A DNA stretch of 64,000 bases from Harmothoe impar (Eukaryota; Annelida; Polychaeta; Phyllodocida; Polynoidae), in NCBI GenBank assembly GCA_947462335.1, contig OX381715.1:37858650-37922649 (forward strand), given 5' to 3'. Positions 33,730 to 44,945 of the stretch are shown here, piece by piece (within the stretch, counting starts at the first letter, position 1; the number at the start of each line of letters is the position of its first letter). A program made the position numbers and the translations under genes. Under the pieces are notes generated by a model. That model did no database searches. It worked only from the letters and a program-made list of their open reading frames with translations, and had not been told where the DNA came from.

Positions 33730-36513
33730 TAGAAGTCAATGTACCTCTATCGGCGGGATGTCTTCTGGTGCCAAACCTATCACTTGCGGCGTACCGCAGG
33801 GCTCGGTCTTAGGCCCCCTTCTGTTCAATATCTACATAAATAGTATTACCTCATGTCTCCATCACGCTACCTACTACATGTACGCGGATGATCTCGCTAT
33901 TGCAGTCAGCAATGTGGATCCTGAGATTGTAAGAGGATCTTGACCGTGTAAATGTGTGGTGTAGCACTTTTAAACTTACTGTCAATTCTGATAAAACAAT
34001 GTATTGTGGTGTAGATCAGATAATGATGTCAGGATTAATGATAGTCTAGACATCTGCTTGTCTGGTCGGGGGTTAAAGGTCGTATCAAAGTTCAACTACC
34101 TGGGTGTTCTGATCGACAGTGGTTTGTCCTTTGAGCAACACTGTTCCAGGGTGGCAGGCTCTGGTAAAGCAAAATTAACCAACCTAAGGCGCCTGAAAAA
34201 GTTCATGGACTTGATCTCTCCTTGCTTCTGTATAAACAGATGATTCTACCCTGTTTCGAATATTGTGACTTTATCCTAGAAACTGGCCCAATGGATATGG
34301 TACGGTACCTGCAGACCTTACAAAATTATTGTTTACGGTGCTGCATGGGTATCCATGACCCCCGGGCAATAGCTATTGATGAACTGCACAAGGAATGCAC
34401 GATTCAGTTTCAGTTTTGTTTATTGCACAACTAGTCCCAAAGGACTTTTTTCTGCGCACACGTAGTTGAAATTACAAGCGTGGGTTTCATGCTACGATGC
34501 TATCAGCTGGTTATTCCTTTCGGTGGATGTTACCATAATTTTACTAGAGGCAATAAGCACAAGCTACAACAATATTAGTACCATTAAGGTCCAAAGAAAA
34601 CAGAAAACATTTGACCTAGTACAAGTTGATAACGATTAGTCCAACATAAATAGAATGAAATAATGTGGCAGGTTTCAGACACACTAAGGTTGAGAACTAG
34701 AAGTACGCAGCGGACAAAAGAGGCAATTTGGCGATGGCATTTTTGAATTTCTTTGCTGTGTTCAGCTTTTGCACCTCTTTGTCCAAATGGTCCCATAATT
34801 TAATACCTCTATAATAGGGGGACTTTTCATAGAAACAGGTTTTAGCTCTGCGTTGTGCAAACCTTATCTTGAGGTCACCTCTAGTCCGTATCCGCCTTAT
34901 CTCGAGGGCTTCCCCTCCGTGTGCCTTCTTCCACATTATACCAAGAAGCTGCAGTTTCCGCCTTCTATCTAACATATCGACCTTACAGTCCCTATGCAAG
35001 TCAATAATACTGCGGTCTCTGACAGCAAGTCTCTCACAGATGCGCAAGGCACGGTTTTGCATGCGTTGCAACTTTACTAGCTCCCCTGAGTGAGCACCGC
35101 CAGTATAAAATGAACAGTAGTCGATAGCAGGACACATCATGACTTTATAGACGGTTAGACATATCGCACTAGTAGATGATTTTCTTAGCTCATTCAATTT
35201 ATGCAATTTGTTACCAAACAACTTTTTAGTCTTATTCATATGTGGAGTAAGACTCAAATGATTGTCCAATTCCACGCCCAAATAAGGGTAGCTGGTGCAA
35301 GTTGGGAGCGTGATGTTGTGCAATTTGAAAGCGGTCTCACCAACACCAGCTAGTTTTGATTTCGAGCCAAAATACATACACATACTTTTCTTTGTATTTA
35401 CCGTCATGGAATTCTCAATGCACCACTGACCTACTAGGTCGAGGTCATCTTGTAACAGCCTATCTGCCTCTGCCTTATCTTTGTGTGATACATAGATTAT
35501 AACATCATCTGCATACATAGTGAAATTACTATGACGAATGCATTCTGAGATGTCATTGATGAACAGGACAAACAGTAGCGGACCCAAGATGGATCCCTGG
35601 GGTACGCCAAAGCAGACAGTCGACTGAATCGATTATCAGCTAGACGTGAATCCAGTCTGCTAGGTCTAATGTACAAATATAGTAGACAATCTGATGTGTT
35701 GAATGTTCCTAGAAGAGTACTCAGGAGTAATGTGAAAATGCTCATAAAATTGCAGAGACCCAAAGGTCAACTGTACAGAGACAGCCCTTTATATAGAGGT
35801 TCTGTGCTATGGGATAAGTTAGCCGCTGATGTCCAAAGTATAGTATCGTATGATCTGTTTATGAAAAAGGTGAAGTCCCAGTAGTGCGTGTAATGCCTTC
35901 TATGGGCATGTCTCTGGATCAGTGCTTTTCTCTGAGTAATGTTGTTATTTGAATAGTGGTTAGTAATATTAATAACAATAATGATTGACTGTAATGGTCA
36001 TTGCTGGTCATACTCGACGACTTGTCTAAACTATGGCCTGAGTAAGAGAGGTGCAGTATGCCCGAACTGTCGTCAGAAATATCTAGTATCTAATTTTGGT
36101 GTTGTGGTGGTTGTGTATGTACCAACTAGTGTGAGCGGTAACTTGTTGCTGTAGCTACCCTCAACCTTGATGTATTGATACGATACCGTACTATGAGAGT
36201 ATATATAGTCTTCCCCTATGGAGAACATGTCCTCAGGAAACTGTGATAGCTGCTAACTTAATGGTTATAAAATCTACCGTTACCACTTGTCTTGCTGCCC
36301 ACTTTATTGTACAATTGTCGTGCTGGTTCTACCGGTAACCTGTTTTTTCTGTGTACTGTATCAGCAAGCGATCAGTATTTGATTGTATTTTTGAATATAT
36401 GTATTTGATTATTTTTCTGTGATGATTGTAAACATATTGGCTCTCTTTGAAAGACGTGGTGTAATGCCGTGAAATTGTGTCCAATAAAAACATTACCAAA
36501 CTCAAACTCAAAC
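33730..36513 (+). pseudogene. CR1/L2-like non-LTR retrotransposon B, 5'-truncated, inserted in A and split by C
   Basis: Starts inside the reverse transcriptase (QCTSIGGMSSGAKP, then GVPQGSVLGPLLFNIYIN) with the catalytic YADDLAI at about 33879. After a frame change it continues with FNYLGVLIDSGLSFEQ and LPCFEYCDFILETGP, is cut at 34404 by element C, and resumes at 35631 with RLSARRESSLLGLMYKYSRQ and DSPLYRGSVLWDKLAADV to a stop at 35882. A 3' UTR of about 630 bp ends in CAATAAAAACATTACC and an (AAACTC)3 tail. TCTTT flanks both sides (33725-33729, 36514-36518). Removing B rejoins the element A frame as ARKERNQVSKD. The 5' truncation and short terminal repeats are typical of this class. Confidence 0.9.
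34405..35630 (-). pseudogene. CR1/L2-like non-LTR retrotransposon C, 5'-truncated, inserted in B
   Basis: The minus strand from about 35620 to 34697 is one open frame of just over 300 codons without stops. It starts at CFGVPQGSILGPLLFVLFIN (motif B) and has catalytic YADDVIIYVSHKDKAEAD, thumb-region YLGVELDNHLSLTPHMNKTK, and C-terminal SPYYRGIKLWDHLDKEVQKL. Endonuclease and the first reverse-transcriptase motifs are missing (5' truncation). The 3' UTR of about 290 bp ends in GTGCAATAAACAAAACTGAA plus a second ACTGAA. CGATT flanks it (34400-34404, 35631-35635). It is the youngest layer: its frame is intact while A and B are broken. It differs in sequence and tail from B, so it is another family. 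Confidence 0.92.
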
Positions 36514-37190
36514 TCTTTGCGAGCCTTTTTCAATTCATCATTGTCACCTCTTCTTTTGGCTCTTTGCATCTCATTGTCTTTATGGTGCATTTCACCCAAG
36601 AGTTCAGGAGTAAGCCATGGTTTCCCTCCCTATATGCTTTGTAAGTGGTATATGGGCACATATAATACATGATTAATTCTCTTGAGTATAAGGGACTATA
36701 AAGTCTCCACATTTTCTTCGCGATAAAATGAATTCCAGTTAAAACCAATGAGCGACCTCACAAATATTTGCTTATCATAGTTTTTCATCCTTCTTGCCCT
36801 AACATCAATCTTGCCCTGGCAGCAGCAGCGGCCCCTACAGGGCGTCTTACCTACTCACCCAATATACACATGTTAACCCCGGTTAACATAGATAATAAAT
36901 AGTGGTGCTTAGTAACTCTATATCATAAATCTTATGAGAAAGACACATCATAACTTGTCCTATAAAACCCATTGACATTTTGGATATTATTTAAGTCTAG
37001 TAGATTAAGATTTATAATGTTAATGATGCATCCACATTATTTATAAATCAATTAGTGTGATCTTTATTGCGGAAATAAGGGAAAACCTTGTCATTGTTTT
37101 ATTTAAGGTTGCTGCCACAAATGTGATGAATAATCCTAAAAGCAGCCTGCCTTATTTTTCATATAGATTGATACGAACATAAAAGATACA

Positions 37191-37450
37191 AATGAAGAGT
37201 TTGGATGCAAAATGACATAAGCACCATTTTAAAAATGGAGACAAAGATCTGACAAAAGCATAGCTTAAGGAGAGTGAATTATAATTCTCAAACTATCTTT
37301 CCAACATTTATTATCTTTCATCTCATTAGGACTTACTTAGTACACACTCTGTTACCAAAGAACAATAATTGACCTCAGTGTGTCTTTACAAAAAACACTA
37401 TACGGTATGCTACAATTCTGGGATGTCGTTTTGCATCCAAACTCTTCATT
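37191..37450. mobile_element. MITE-5, 260 bp, 28-bp inverted ends
   Basis: AATGAAGAGTTTGGATGCAA at 37191 and TTGCATCCAAACTCTTCATT ending at 37450 are inverted, with one mismatch over 28 bp. The interior is not palindromic and has no frame. The end length resembles mariner-type ITRs, but no TA duplication is clear. Confidence 0.75.
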
Positions 37451-37467
37451 AATGTACATGTACTTCT

Positions 37468-37515
37468 GCAAATGTGAGAAATAAAGGCTATTTAAACTCA
37501 AACTCAAACTCATTT
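37468..37515 (+). mobile_element. 3' end of a CR1/L2-like retrotransposon
   Basis: GTGAGAAATAAAGGCTATTT is followed by (AAACTC)3, the same tail as element B at 36495-36513. Only a 3' remnant is recognisable. Confidence 0.6.
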
Positions 37516-38751
37516 AGGTTATATAAAACCCTTAACATCTTAGCATACCCATGTACAGACAATATGCATGTAAGTCCTCTCGTCAATTGAATGCTAGAAA
37601 TGCATTGAGAGTAAAAGAGGAGAACAATAGAAGTGCTTTGATATTAACAATTACCCTCCCTTACCAGTACAGCTGCATGTATACATCACGTGTCAGACCA
37701 CAAACCAGTTACACCATATGACCAATCACTGCACCCCGGCCCTGTGGGGGCAGATAGTCCAGCCTTATCTGGATTAACCCAGATGCTGTATTGATATATT
37801 GAGGGGGCAACATTTAGCTGATATGAGTAGGATATAGAAATGGGGCGCTATACCAGGTTAAGCAAGTGACGTTCTACCACCCCTCCCAGACTTTTTGTAT
37901 TTCTAACTTTTTTTCCACAACCATAAACAAAATTTCTCCATCGGTATTGTATTTCAAAAAGGTGCATTTTCTTCTTCTATTTTTACGGTAACTAAATATA
38001 TTTTATACTATAAATACTGAAACTGTAATTCTCTTCTTATAATAGTAATTTTATTACATTTTTCCCATAAAATAATATAGATACCACTATTGAAGACAGA
38101 AGGACCTGAAAATCAACCCATACACTGCTTAGTGGGGATGAGTGTCCTTTCTTTCATTTTTGTCAAATATATGTTTTTTCTTAAACTTTGAATGATATCT
38201 TCCTACTGTTATTGTGAGTGTAATAAAATTAATGTTAGAGTAAACTCGTTCAATAATGGTACATGATGACCATAACAATGTTATTAAATACACCTGTTGT
38301 ACTTTCTGGAAATAGGTTATCTATACGGTATGACCATGATGTATGTAGAGTATTATAAAATGACACGTATGAGTGGCTCGATTATCAGAATGAACAACGA
38401 CCAGGAAGCTTTGTTTGTACATCTATACTTTATTGACAAATAAAATGATATTAAACCAAAAAAAAAAAATTTGCTTGTTATGGCACAGTAACTTGAACTC
38501 ACACAGCAGTCCCACGAATCAGGTCCCCGAACTACATTAACAACATCATTACAAAAGAAGTAGATGTACGTTTTGCCCAGAAATGAAGACATTGTCACCA
38601 TTCTATTTCTATTCTGTTTCTATTCCTAATTTGTTGTCTACTGTACAGCAACATACAGAGGTTCCAGTAGTCTGGTCTCCTTTCTACAGCGATATTAACA
38701 ACAGCATTAGTGGACCTAGATGTTTGTAAGCAGCACTGGCATCATAATGAC

Positions 38752-38868
38752 AGGGTTGAGACCCAAAGTGTCCGCATGATGGACTAATGCAACACCAGCA
38801 AGTTACCCTCCGGGGCTGCATTAGTGCAAATGTCATATTTCAATGACATGCTGTCCTTAAGGAATTGA
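38752..38868. mobile_element. MITE-1-like short copy
   Basis: GTTGAGACCCAAAGTGTCCGCATG is at the left and CATGCTGTCCTTAAGGAATTGA at the right. Internal GCAACACCAGCAAGTTACCC and GGGGCTGCATTAGTGCA match the family. Confidence 0.6.
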
Positions 38869-40375
38869 GCAGTATTTGGCACCCCGAACCAACCCGGAGA
38901 AGACAGGAACAGAGATTTAGTGTCCACCTCCAACCCATATGAGGGTAATTAACAAGGCACTAAAACATATATTTTAAATGTGCACTTGTCTTGTATAAGT
39001 GCCATGAGTTATCTTGCCTCCAAAACAATAAGCTGGGCCGTTTATACACTGTTTGAAACATGGGCCTGCATGTTTGCGCTGAAATCTATTGCCTCTTATG
39101 GCCCCTATAATAATCATTCCCTTAAGGCTTTAAAATGCAGACATTGAACAATTTTAACCCATTAAACAGATTGTTGGTTTGTGATGGTTCAATTTATTCC
39201 TTATTTTGTGAGTTTGACAAATGACTTTTCTGCATTCTTTTAACACATTTATCATCATAAAATACAGAACAAATGGCTCCATTGGTGACAGATGAGTGGG
39301 TCTAGGTCATGTTTGTCTTTGATTAATCTTGTGGAGGATTAATTAAGATAATCTCCTCTCGTTTTTTTGTGCAAGTTTCCAAGAACAGGAACAGAGCTCC
39401 CTCATTCTAACCAAATCAAAGGTTGAGTGTTAAACCAAATTTCTCACTTTCTCAAGTTTCAGCCTTTTTAAAATAGAAAATAGACACCACTTATGTTAAG
39501 ATGCCGATGATATCCCCATGTTACCCTTGCATATCATCTCATACCTTTTTAAAAAATATATAATAAGCAAATTAAGAAAACATATTTTAGAAACACCTTC
39601 CCAAAAAAGTGTAACATAGGAGAAAATCACAGCCATTGCCAACGTGTGAAGTCATGTACCTGGGTCCTGACAGATTCTCTCTAACGCCTAAAAACATTGG
39701 CCTATTTCTTGTGGATGCTTTCTTCACCTTTACTTGGGAAGCTGTGCTTCCCCAGGGGTACGCAGCATGGAGTGAACAGCACGAACTTCCCTTCCTGCTC
39801 TGGGTCAGTGGCGTACAAAACTGGGTTAGCTACAACTAGGTTAGTCTCTGAGCAAAGTAGGTTTCCACCAAACTGACGTTGGTGTAGGTAAGGCCGATAA
39901 AAGTATGTATTATAGGATCACACCCATGGCTTGCAGGGATTTCCAGCAGCCTCCAGTAATGATTGTTATACATGTATATGTGATCTCATCATGAGAAACC
40001 CCGTAAAAATGTAAAATGAATGAACCTATTTCAGTTGCAAATTGATCATATCCAAGATGGTATTGAAGAAATAACAGCAGACTGATAGCTAGGCCCTATA
40101 GTGTCCATGTTGTATGTAAGAGACAACTATTATCACAAGTCCCCTTTTATCACCCACGTGTTGCTGATCCCCTGACTTGCTGGTACCAGGCATGCATTGT
40201 CTGTGTGACTATATTCATCAGCCTGCCGTCAGTACACTGTTAGAAGTAAGTAGTGTTCCTGTACAGCAACTATTGGGGGCAACTTTGGTTCCAGTAAATT
40301 CTGCTGTAGACCTACAGTAGAATCTACTGTAGACGCAGACCTGAGTTCTAAAAAGGCTCACATATTCAACATCTT

Positions 40376-40443
40376 GGAGATTTGAACCCCCAGGTTCCAA
40401 TCCATAGTCCTGAACCATGACCACTACACCAGTGAATCCTGCA
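40376..40443 (-). mobile_element. tRNA-derived SINE-like unit (minus strand)
   Basis: On the minus strand, ACTGGTGTAGTGGTCATGGT (A-box-like D arm) and GGGGGTTCAAATCTCC (B-box) lie about 45 bases apart, as in tRNA genes. No acceptor stem closes, so it is not a functional tRNA. Confidence 0.6.
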
Positions 40444-40787
40444 TGTCAGGTGCATTGAAACACCTCCTACTTATGTGTGAATGGTAATGAGGTCAACACA
40501 GGATCCCTGGGGACAATTTTAGAACTAGACTGTTCATGTCTTAAGGGTTAATATGAAAATTACCCTATTGCAGTAATGTACTAATAAGAACTGAACTACC
40601 ATTAGTTGGAGTGTAATCTTGATGGCCTCTAGATGTTTTTCAAAGTAAATTTTACTATCTTTCATGCAGATTGTTGAGATACATTGGTCTTGTCCTCTGC
40701 ATATTTTCAATAGTAACATTTCAGTGTACCAAAATATGTTATACTTTAGAATTGCATCAGGAGAAATGTAGTTTGTGTGGAAGTTTC

Positions 40788-40860
40788 CTGCCGGGACTGG
40801 AACTGCTGACCCTCAGACTACATCTCCCACTGCTCTACCAACTGAGCTAGAGGGGCAATC
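40788..40860 (-). mobile_element. tRNA-like SINE head or tRNA pseudogene (minus strand)
   Basis: Minus strand: GCCCCTCTAGCTCAGTTGGT (A box, good D arm with GCTC/GAGC) and CAGCAGTTCCAGTCCCGGC (degenerate B box). The acceptor and anticodon stems do not pair well, which argues against a working tRNA. Confidence 0.6.
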
Positions 40861-41604
40861 ACTTATATGTAGCCTGCATCAATAGGCTTTTGAAAAGATC
40901 AGGTCATATTTGAGCTGTGGAGTATGGTACTCCCTCCAACCTCTCTGCTCTCTCTCCCTCTGGTTACTGGTTATGGGATTCGAACCTGCATCTACAGTAA
41001 CAGAATTGTATGTGTACAGCAAAAGTTGCTGTATTATCTTTTACAGCTAAAGTACTGTATAGTTAGAGCACATATTGCTGTTCACGAACAACAACTTTTT
41101 ACAGTGTAACCAGCTAACACTGTCTCTAGAGGGACATGCATGGCTAGGGCTATCACCATGACAATATGACATCATCAATAATGCATAGTGACCCTCTGAC
41201 CTCAGACCCTTCATTCTTCTGCTAGTATTGCAAATTCTACCATTCTTTATCATAAAGTGCAGCACTATGCCCATTTATGATATGATGCAGGTGTAGACAC
41301 TAACTCTGGCCCGGGAACCAATGGCCCGTACTTTTGAGTATGGGCCCGTAGTTTTCCTCAGATTTACCTTCCATTGGGCCTGGTTGACCAACAGGAAATT
41401 TTGCAAGATATTTGATAGAAATGACATGATAAGTATAGTCATGTAATATGTCGTTGGAAAGAGAAAGATGTGAGCAAATAAAGCAATTTGGTCTCATTTT
41501 AACATATATAAATAAGGAATATGATGTATGATTTTCTCTTTGAAAAAATTAAAATGTATTCCCTAGTCCACAGGCAAAGGTCCGGGCCCATGGATTAAGG
41601 AAGC

Positions 41605-41765
41605 TGGTGTCTGATGCAATGCGGACGATTGAACTGCTCCCTCATGTAGTGCATTACAGGGTTGATAAGCTCCTGAAGAAATGGCATGGTGCATGCATGC
41701 AGCACCAGCAACAGGCTGTATCCAGTAAAAGAGGGCTACGGCATCATGCCATCCCCAAAGGGATC
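41605..41765. mobile_element. MITE-1-like fragment
   Basis: GATGCAATGCGGACGATTGA at the left and CATCATGCCATCCCCAAAGG at the right resemble degraded MITE-1 ends around a GGTGCATGCATGCAGCACC palindrome. Confidence 0.45.
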
Positions 41766-42258
41766 TTTAAAGTTAATATAAGTAAATAAGATGGGACTAG
41801 TAATATCTGAATTGATTATTTGTTTTATCTTTTTCTATGAAGGTTTGGTATGTCCTTTACACTATGACTGTCAATATTTCTAGAACTGTTCTGATGTCAG
41901 ATTACTAAAATTAGCAGATAATTATGATCAGTAGTTAACCTAGACACCCCATTAGTCAACAGGAGTAAAGATATCTTCTGTTGATTTTGCAGTTGGGATG
42001 CCAATGCAAGGCCGATGAATTACTTGCAAGTTGCTCTTCCCACATGGTTGCTGACCTGCCCATGACATTGCTGTAGGGACTAGTTTGTTCAGCCTAGCCT
42101 CATATCCTGAAGATAGTGTATGGTTGCTGGCGGATTAGCTTCCATCCCTTTTCCTATCCCAACGCTGCTGGAACATAAACATAAACCCCAAAAAGCAATA
42201 TGAGTTTGGAACAACCTTTCACGAAGGTGTGTTTGCTGCCTATATCTTAGCAGCATGT

Positions 42259-42716
42259 TAGCCCTTTAAGGGCAGCATTTTACCTTGAAGTATCGTTTTC
42301 CAGCATGATGCACCATTTGAGGCAGTGCCATCAACTAGACAGAAAAGGACACCCATTGACTTCCACCATCCACCACGCTGAGTTAGCAGTCTGTATATAG
42401 CAGCATCAGGTGCCTAACTCTACACCACCTTTTAACCTACCCAGCACCCACCCCAACACAGAATGTAGAAGTAGGGAAGACCCAGTCTGAGTCAAGACAC
42501 TAACCCTCTATGAATGGACGATACCTAGGCTACATGTCTATTGGGTAGACATCATATCAACCATTATAATGTGTACAAACTCTGTAGGGTCGGAATGACA
42601 CATGGATACAGTTCTTGTGAGTTACTTACCTAGGCTCTATTCATGCATATTATGATAATAAAAGGGTATAATAAGTACTAACATAAGTACTATACCATGC
42701 TGCCCTTAAAGGGTTA
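42259..42716. mobile_element. MITE-1-type ends enclosing block Y, copy 1
   Basis: The left end TTAGCCCTTTAAGGGCAGCA and right end TGCTGCCCTTAAAGGGTTAG are perfect inverted copies over about 20 bp. They enclose 420 bp, including GAGTTAGCAGTCTGTATATA and CAGCATCAGGTGCC. The paralogous copies at 50764-51492 and 56150-56762 have the same left and (decayed) right ends. The element was therefore present before the segment was duplicated. Confidence 0.75.
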
Positions 42717-43039
42717 GAGGAAACTAACTGGGATTTACACAGCCATGAGACACCGTACATCGCCTGGCGCAGGGATAAATGAAATTACTGGTTTGGTGGT
42801 GAAAGAGCAGCTCAGGGGCATCCAGCTTAGACCCTACCCTAGCTGCACACCAAGGTAGGTCCTGTTAGTACAACTACCATCTTGGATGAATGAATTTTAC
42901 TGGTTCAATCATGAGCAAGAAAAGACCAATGAGCAGAACAGGAGGAACCCCACAAGTGCAATAACCATTGAAGAGGTCACTTTTAAGTGTAGCTCTGTGT
43001 TTATTTCATGTTTTTTATGCAAAATAGACCTGCAGTCCA

Positions 43040-43260
43040 TGTATGCATATTCCGCGATGTTTGTTAAGTTCCGCGGTGTTTGTTTACTTCCGTCGGCTGC
43101 CATTTTAAAAATTCCGCTCAGGTCACGTGACCCTCGACAGTGTAGCGACCCCATGGCAACCCCATAGTGATCCCGTAGTGACCCCCCAAGCCCCTTGGGA
43201 ATGTGAAATACGGCCACAAGCGTAAACTACAACCTAGGGTTATTTTACACTCCTCTGGAG
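43040..43260 (-). promoter_or_regulatory. CpG-rich promoter-like patch with YY1-type ATG (minus strand)
   Basis: CpG-dense sequence with TTCCGCGATG, TTCCGCGGTG, CACGTGA and, on the minus strand, AAAATGGCAGCCGACGGAAG (YY1-like, ATG at 43103). The minus-strand frame from this ATG runs 64 codons and ends in a hydrophobic stretch (IALVGFLLFCSLVFSC). GTGACCCC-type 10-mers repeat at 43135-43185. No family is recognised. It may be a promoter relic or the end of a mobile element. Confidence 0.3.
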
Positions 43261-43319
43261 AACGGACTTCCCATTACTTTAACATTGACAGTCCGTATTC
43301 ACCATGAAATAAAGTGTAC

Positions 43320-44945
43320 TATTGAAACCCTACATTACTAATATCAGAAGTACATTACTTTTTACCAGTAGTATTATGGAAATATTTGATGTGTTCTAGA
43401 GATCACTTACTATTCAATGCTCACCACAGCTTACAAGACTAGTTATGGAACAAGACTAAGGTATTCTGTAGAGATGTCTAAAGATGTCTACAGTGAAAGG
43501 TCCTTTCAGTGAAATCCATTTCCTGTGGGTGGTGAATCGATCTAGACATTTTACAGTGAACGCTTGTACAGGGATATGTCATCCTGTGGCTGAGTAAGCC
43601 GACTGAATATAGTCTCTGTCCCGGAGGAGAATATGTATACACAGGTCTGTAATGAAGGGAGGGTAAAACTTTAAAGTAAGCAGTGTGTTTAGAATACCAA
43701 ACTTCATGGGATTATGATAATTTTTTCCGTTCAACTTTATATCTATGTATGCTAATAAGAAGTAGATATGCATCTAATGTCACCCGGGCTAGCTACTTCT
43801 TCCTATGTTTACAGTAATTCTTATAGTGTACCCTTATGAACCCATATATCGGTCCCAGTAGTCTGGTATGTTTTCTTACAGCTACATTAACTATACCATT
43901 AATGTAGGAGTAAATCTAGGCATTTACCAGAACTAGAGACATTGCCCATCCACTCCTGAGTGCTTTGGATCTTTACCTTACATGACAACCTAATCAGACC
44001 CTACAGATGTGACTCCCGCACATCTGTTATCAGTATGACGCCTCAGGGCTTCATATTCATGGGCCAGCAGATGCTTACAGGACCTCAGTAGTTATGGAAT
44101 AATTAACATGACTCCAGCATGCTCTAGACTGTCTATATTGCTAGAGCTGTCAGGGGGTGACATAGATTACAATATAGCTTGGTAAATAATGTAAGCGGTA
44201 TGTGCATGTCTGAGCGATGTTGAAGTAAGCCTTGAACTTGGTGAAGCAGGTGGGTAACAGAAGATTGCTGTAGGTGGTGGGGGTTGTGGGGCTGGAGGAA
44301 CACAGTGCTGGCAGAACACTATGCTGGTCTGTCTGTGACATGTGACATAGTGAGAGAAGGGTCTGCTGTAGTGGTGTGAGTTTGTATGGTAGAGGGTAGG
44401 AACTCCCTTCAGCTATTCCCTCACCACAATACTCTCATCTCACATACAGCCTTCCCCTTAAGCAATCACCTCTGGGGGTAAGAGAGTGGGTGGACATGGG
44501 CCTGCATGCAGAGGATGTATGTTACTCAGGGTTGTGCATGTTTTTGGATGCTGAGAATAGTGCAATGAGCGGGAGGAGTTCAGATCTATAGATGCTCACA
44601 ATATGTGACTCTCCATATGGATCAAATGGGTTCTGTCAATGTGTCATTGATCAACCCGATAGGTCTTTTTAAGGTGACATCAATCAAATTTAACCAATTT
44701 CATGGATTGTTGATCTGTGATCGTCGACTCCATTTCTTATTTTGCAAATTCGATAAATGACTTATTAAGATATAAAAATACAGAATGGCATCATTGTTGA
44801 CAAATAAGTGGGTTTAGGTCATGTTTGTCTCTGATTAATCTTGTTGAGGATTAATGAAAATATTTTGCTTTCACTTTTGTGCAAACTTCCAAGAACATTG
44901 ACAGAGCTCCCCTCTCCTTACCAAATCAAAGGTTGAGGGTTAAAC
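43320..44945 (+). repeat. Array II unit 2 (R'-S-Q)
   Basis: TATTATGGAAATATTTGATG, repeat R at 43490-43695, S at 43840-44600 (CAGTAGTCTGGTATGTTTTC, ACTCCAGCATGCTCTAGACT), and Q at 44670-44945 (AGGTTGAGGGTTAAACTCTA). Closest relatives are 47200-49590 and 54050-55550. Block Y is missing here. Confidence 0.78.

Larger units (their letters stand above)
32835..36850 (-). pseudogene. CR1/L2-like non-LTR retrotransposon A, internally deleted host of nested element B
   Basis: Minus-strand pieces on both sides of element B join in order. The upstream part (36850-36514) encodes NYDKQIFVRSLIGFNWNSFY and GGKPWLTPELLGEMHHKDN, the linker before the reverse transcriptase in CR1-like ORF2. The downstream part (33729-33050) encodes RNFWRELDKIIPPKKVNRIP, MFNRSLITGQIPLSWKTACI and NYMPISLLCTPSKILEKHLL, which are reverse-transcriptase motifs 1-2. 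The catalytic (F/Y)xDD region is absent. The frame jumps to a C-terminal tail (RSLEWSLSFAWNNLDPEDR), so the middle is deleted. Stops are at ETL*, SI* and DA*. The 3' end reaches a poly-C/G run at 32837. It was a self-copying element that primes cDNA at a genomic nick, and is now dead. Confidence 0.85.
40233..41108. mobile_element. Terminal-inverted-repeat element, 876 bp, TACACTGT ends
   Basis: The left end TACACTGTTAGAAG and right end CTTTTTACAGTGTA are inverted with two mismatches. It interrupts block V. In the paralogous V copy at 50260-50290 and the inverted copy near 27290, the flanking sequences are joined, so those serve as empty sites. It carries two tRNA-like pieces (40376-40443 and 40788-40860). 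No transposase is seen. Confidence 0.8.
37690..42890 (+). repeat. Array II unit 1 (P-S-Q-V-Y)
   Basis: P is at 37690-37810 (GGATTAACCCAGATGCTGTA), an S-like segment at 38640-38720, Q at 39165-39440 (TAGGTCATGTTTGTCTTTGA), V at 40090-40230 continuing at 41109-41260, and Y at 42259-42890. The same order is found in the units at 45-51.6 and 52-57 kb. V is split by the element at 40233. Confidence 0.75.

Noticed and set aside
34869..35093. Plus-strand frame of 74 codons inside the retrotransposon region
   Set aside because: Antisense shadow of element C reverse transcriptase.
40788..40860. Functional tRNA gene on the minus strand
   Set aside because: The A box is good, but acceptor and anticodon stems do not pair and the B box is degenerate.
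42909..43217. 102-codon minus-strand frame ending in a hydrophobic stretch
   Set aside because: No recognisable domain. It starts in a CpG-rich patch that may be a promoter relic or mobile element end; noted only as a regulatory candidate.
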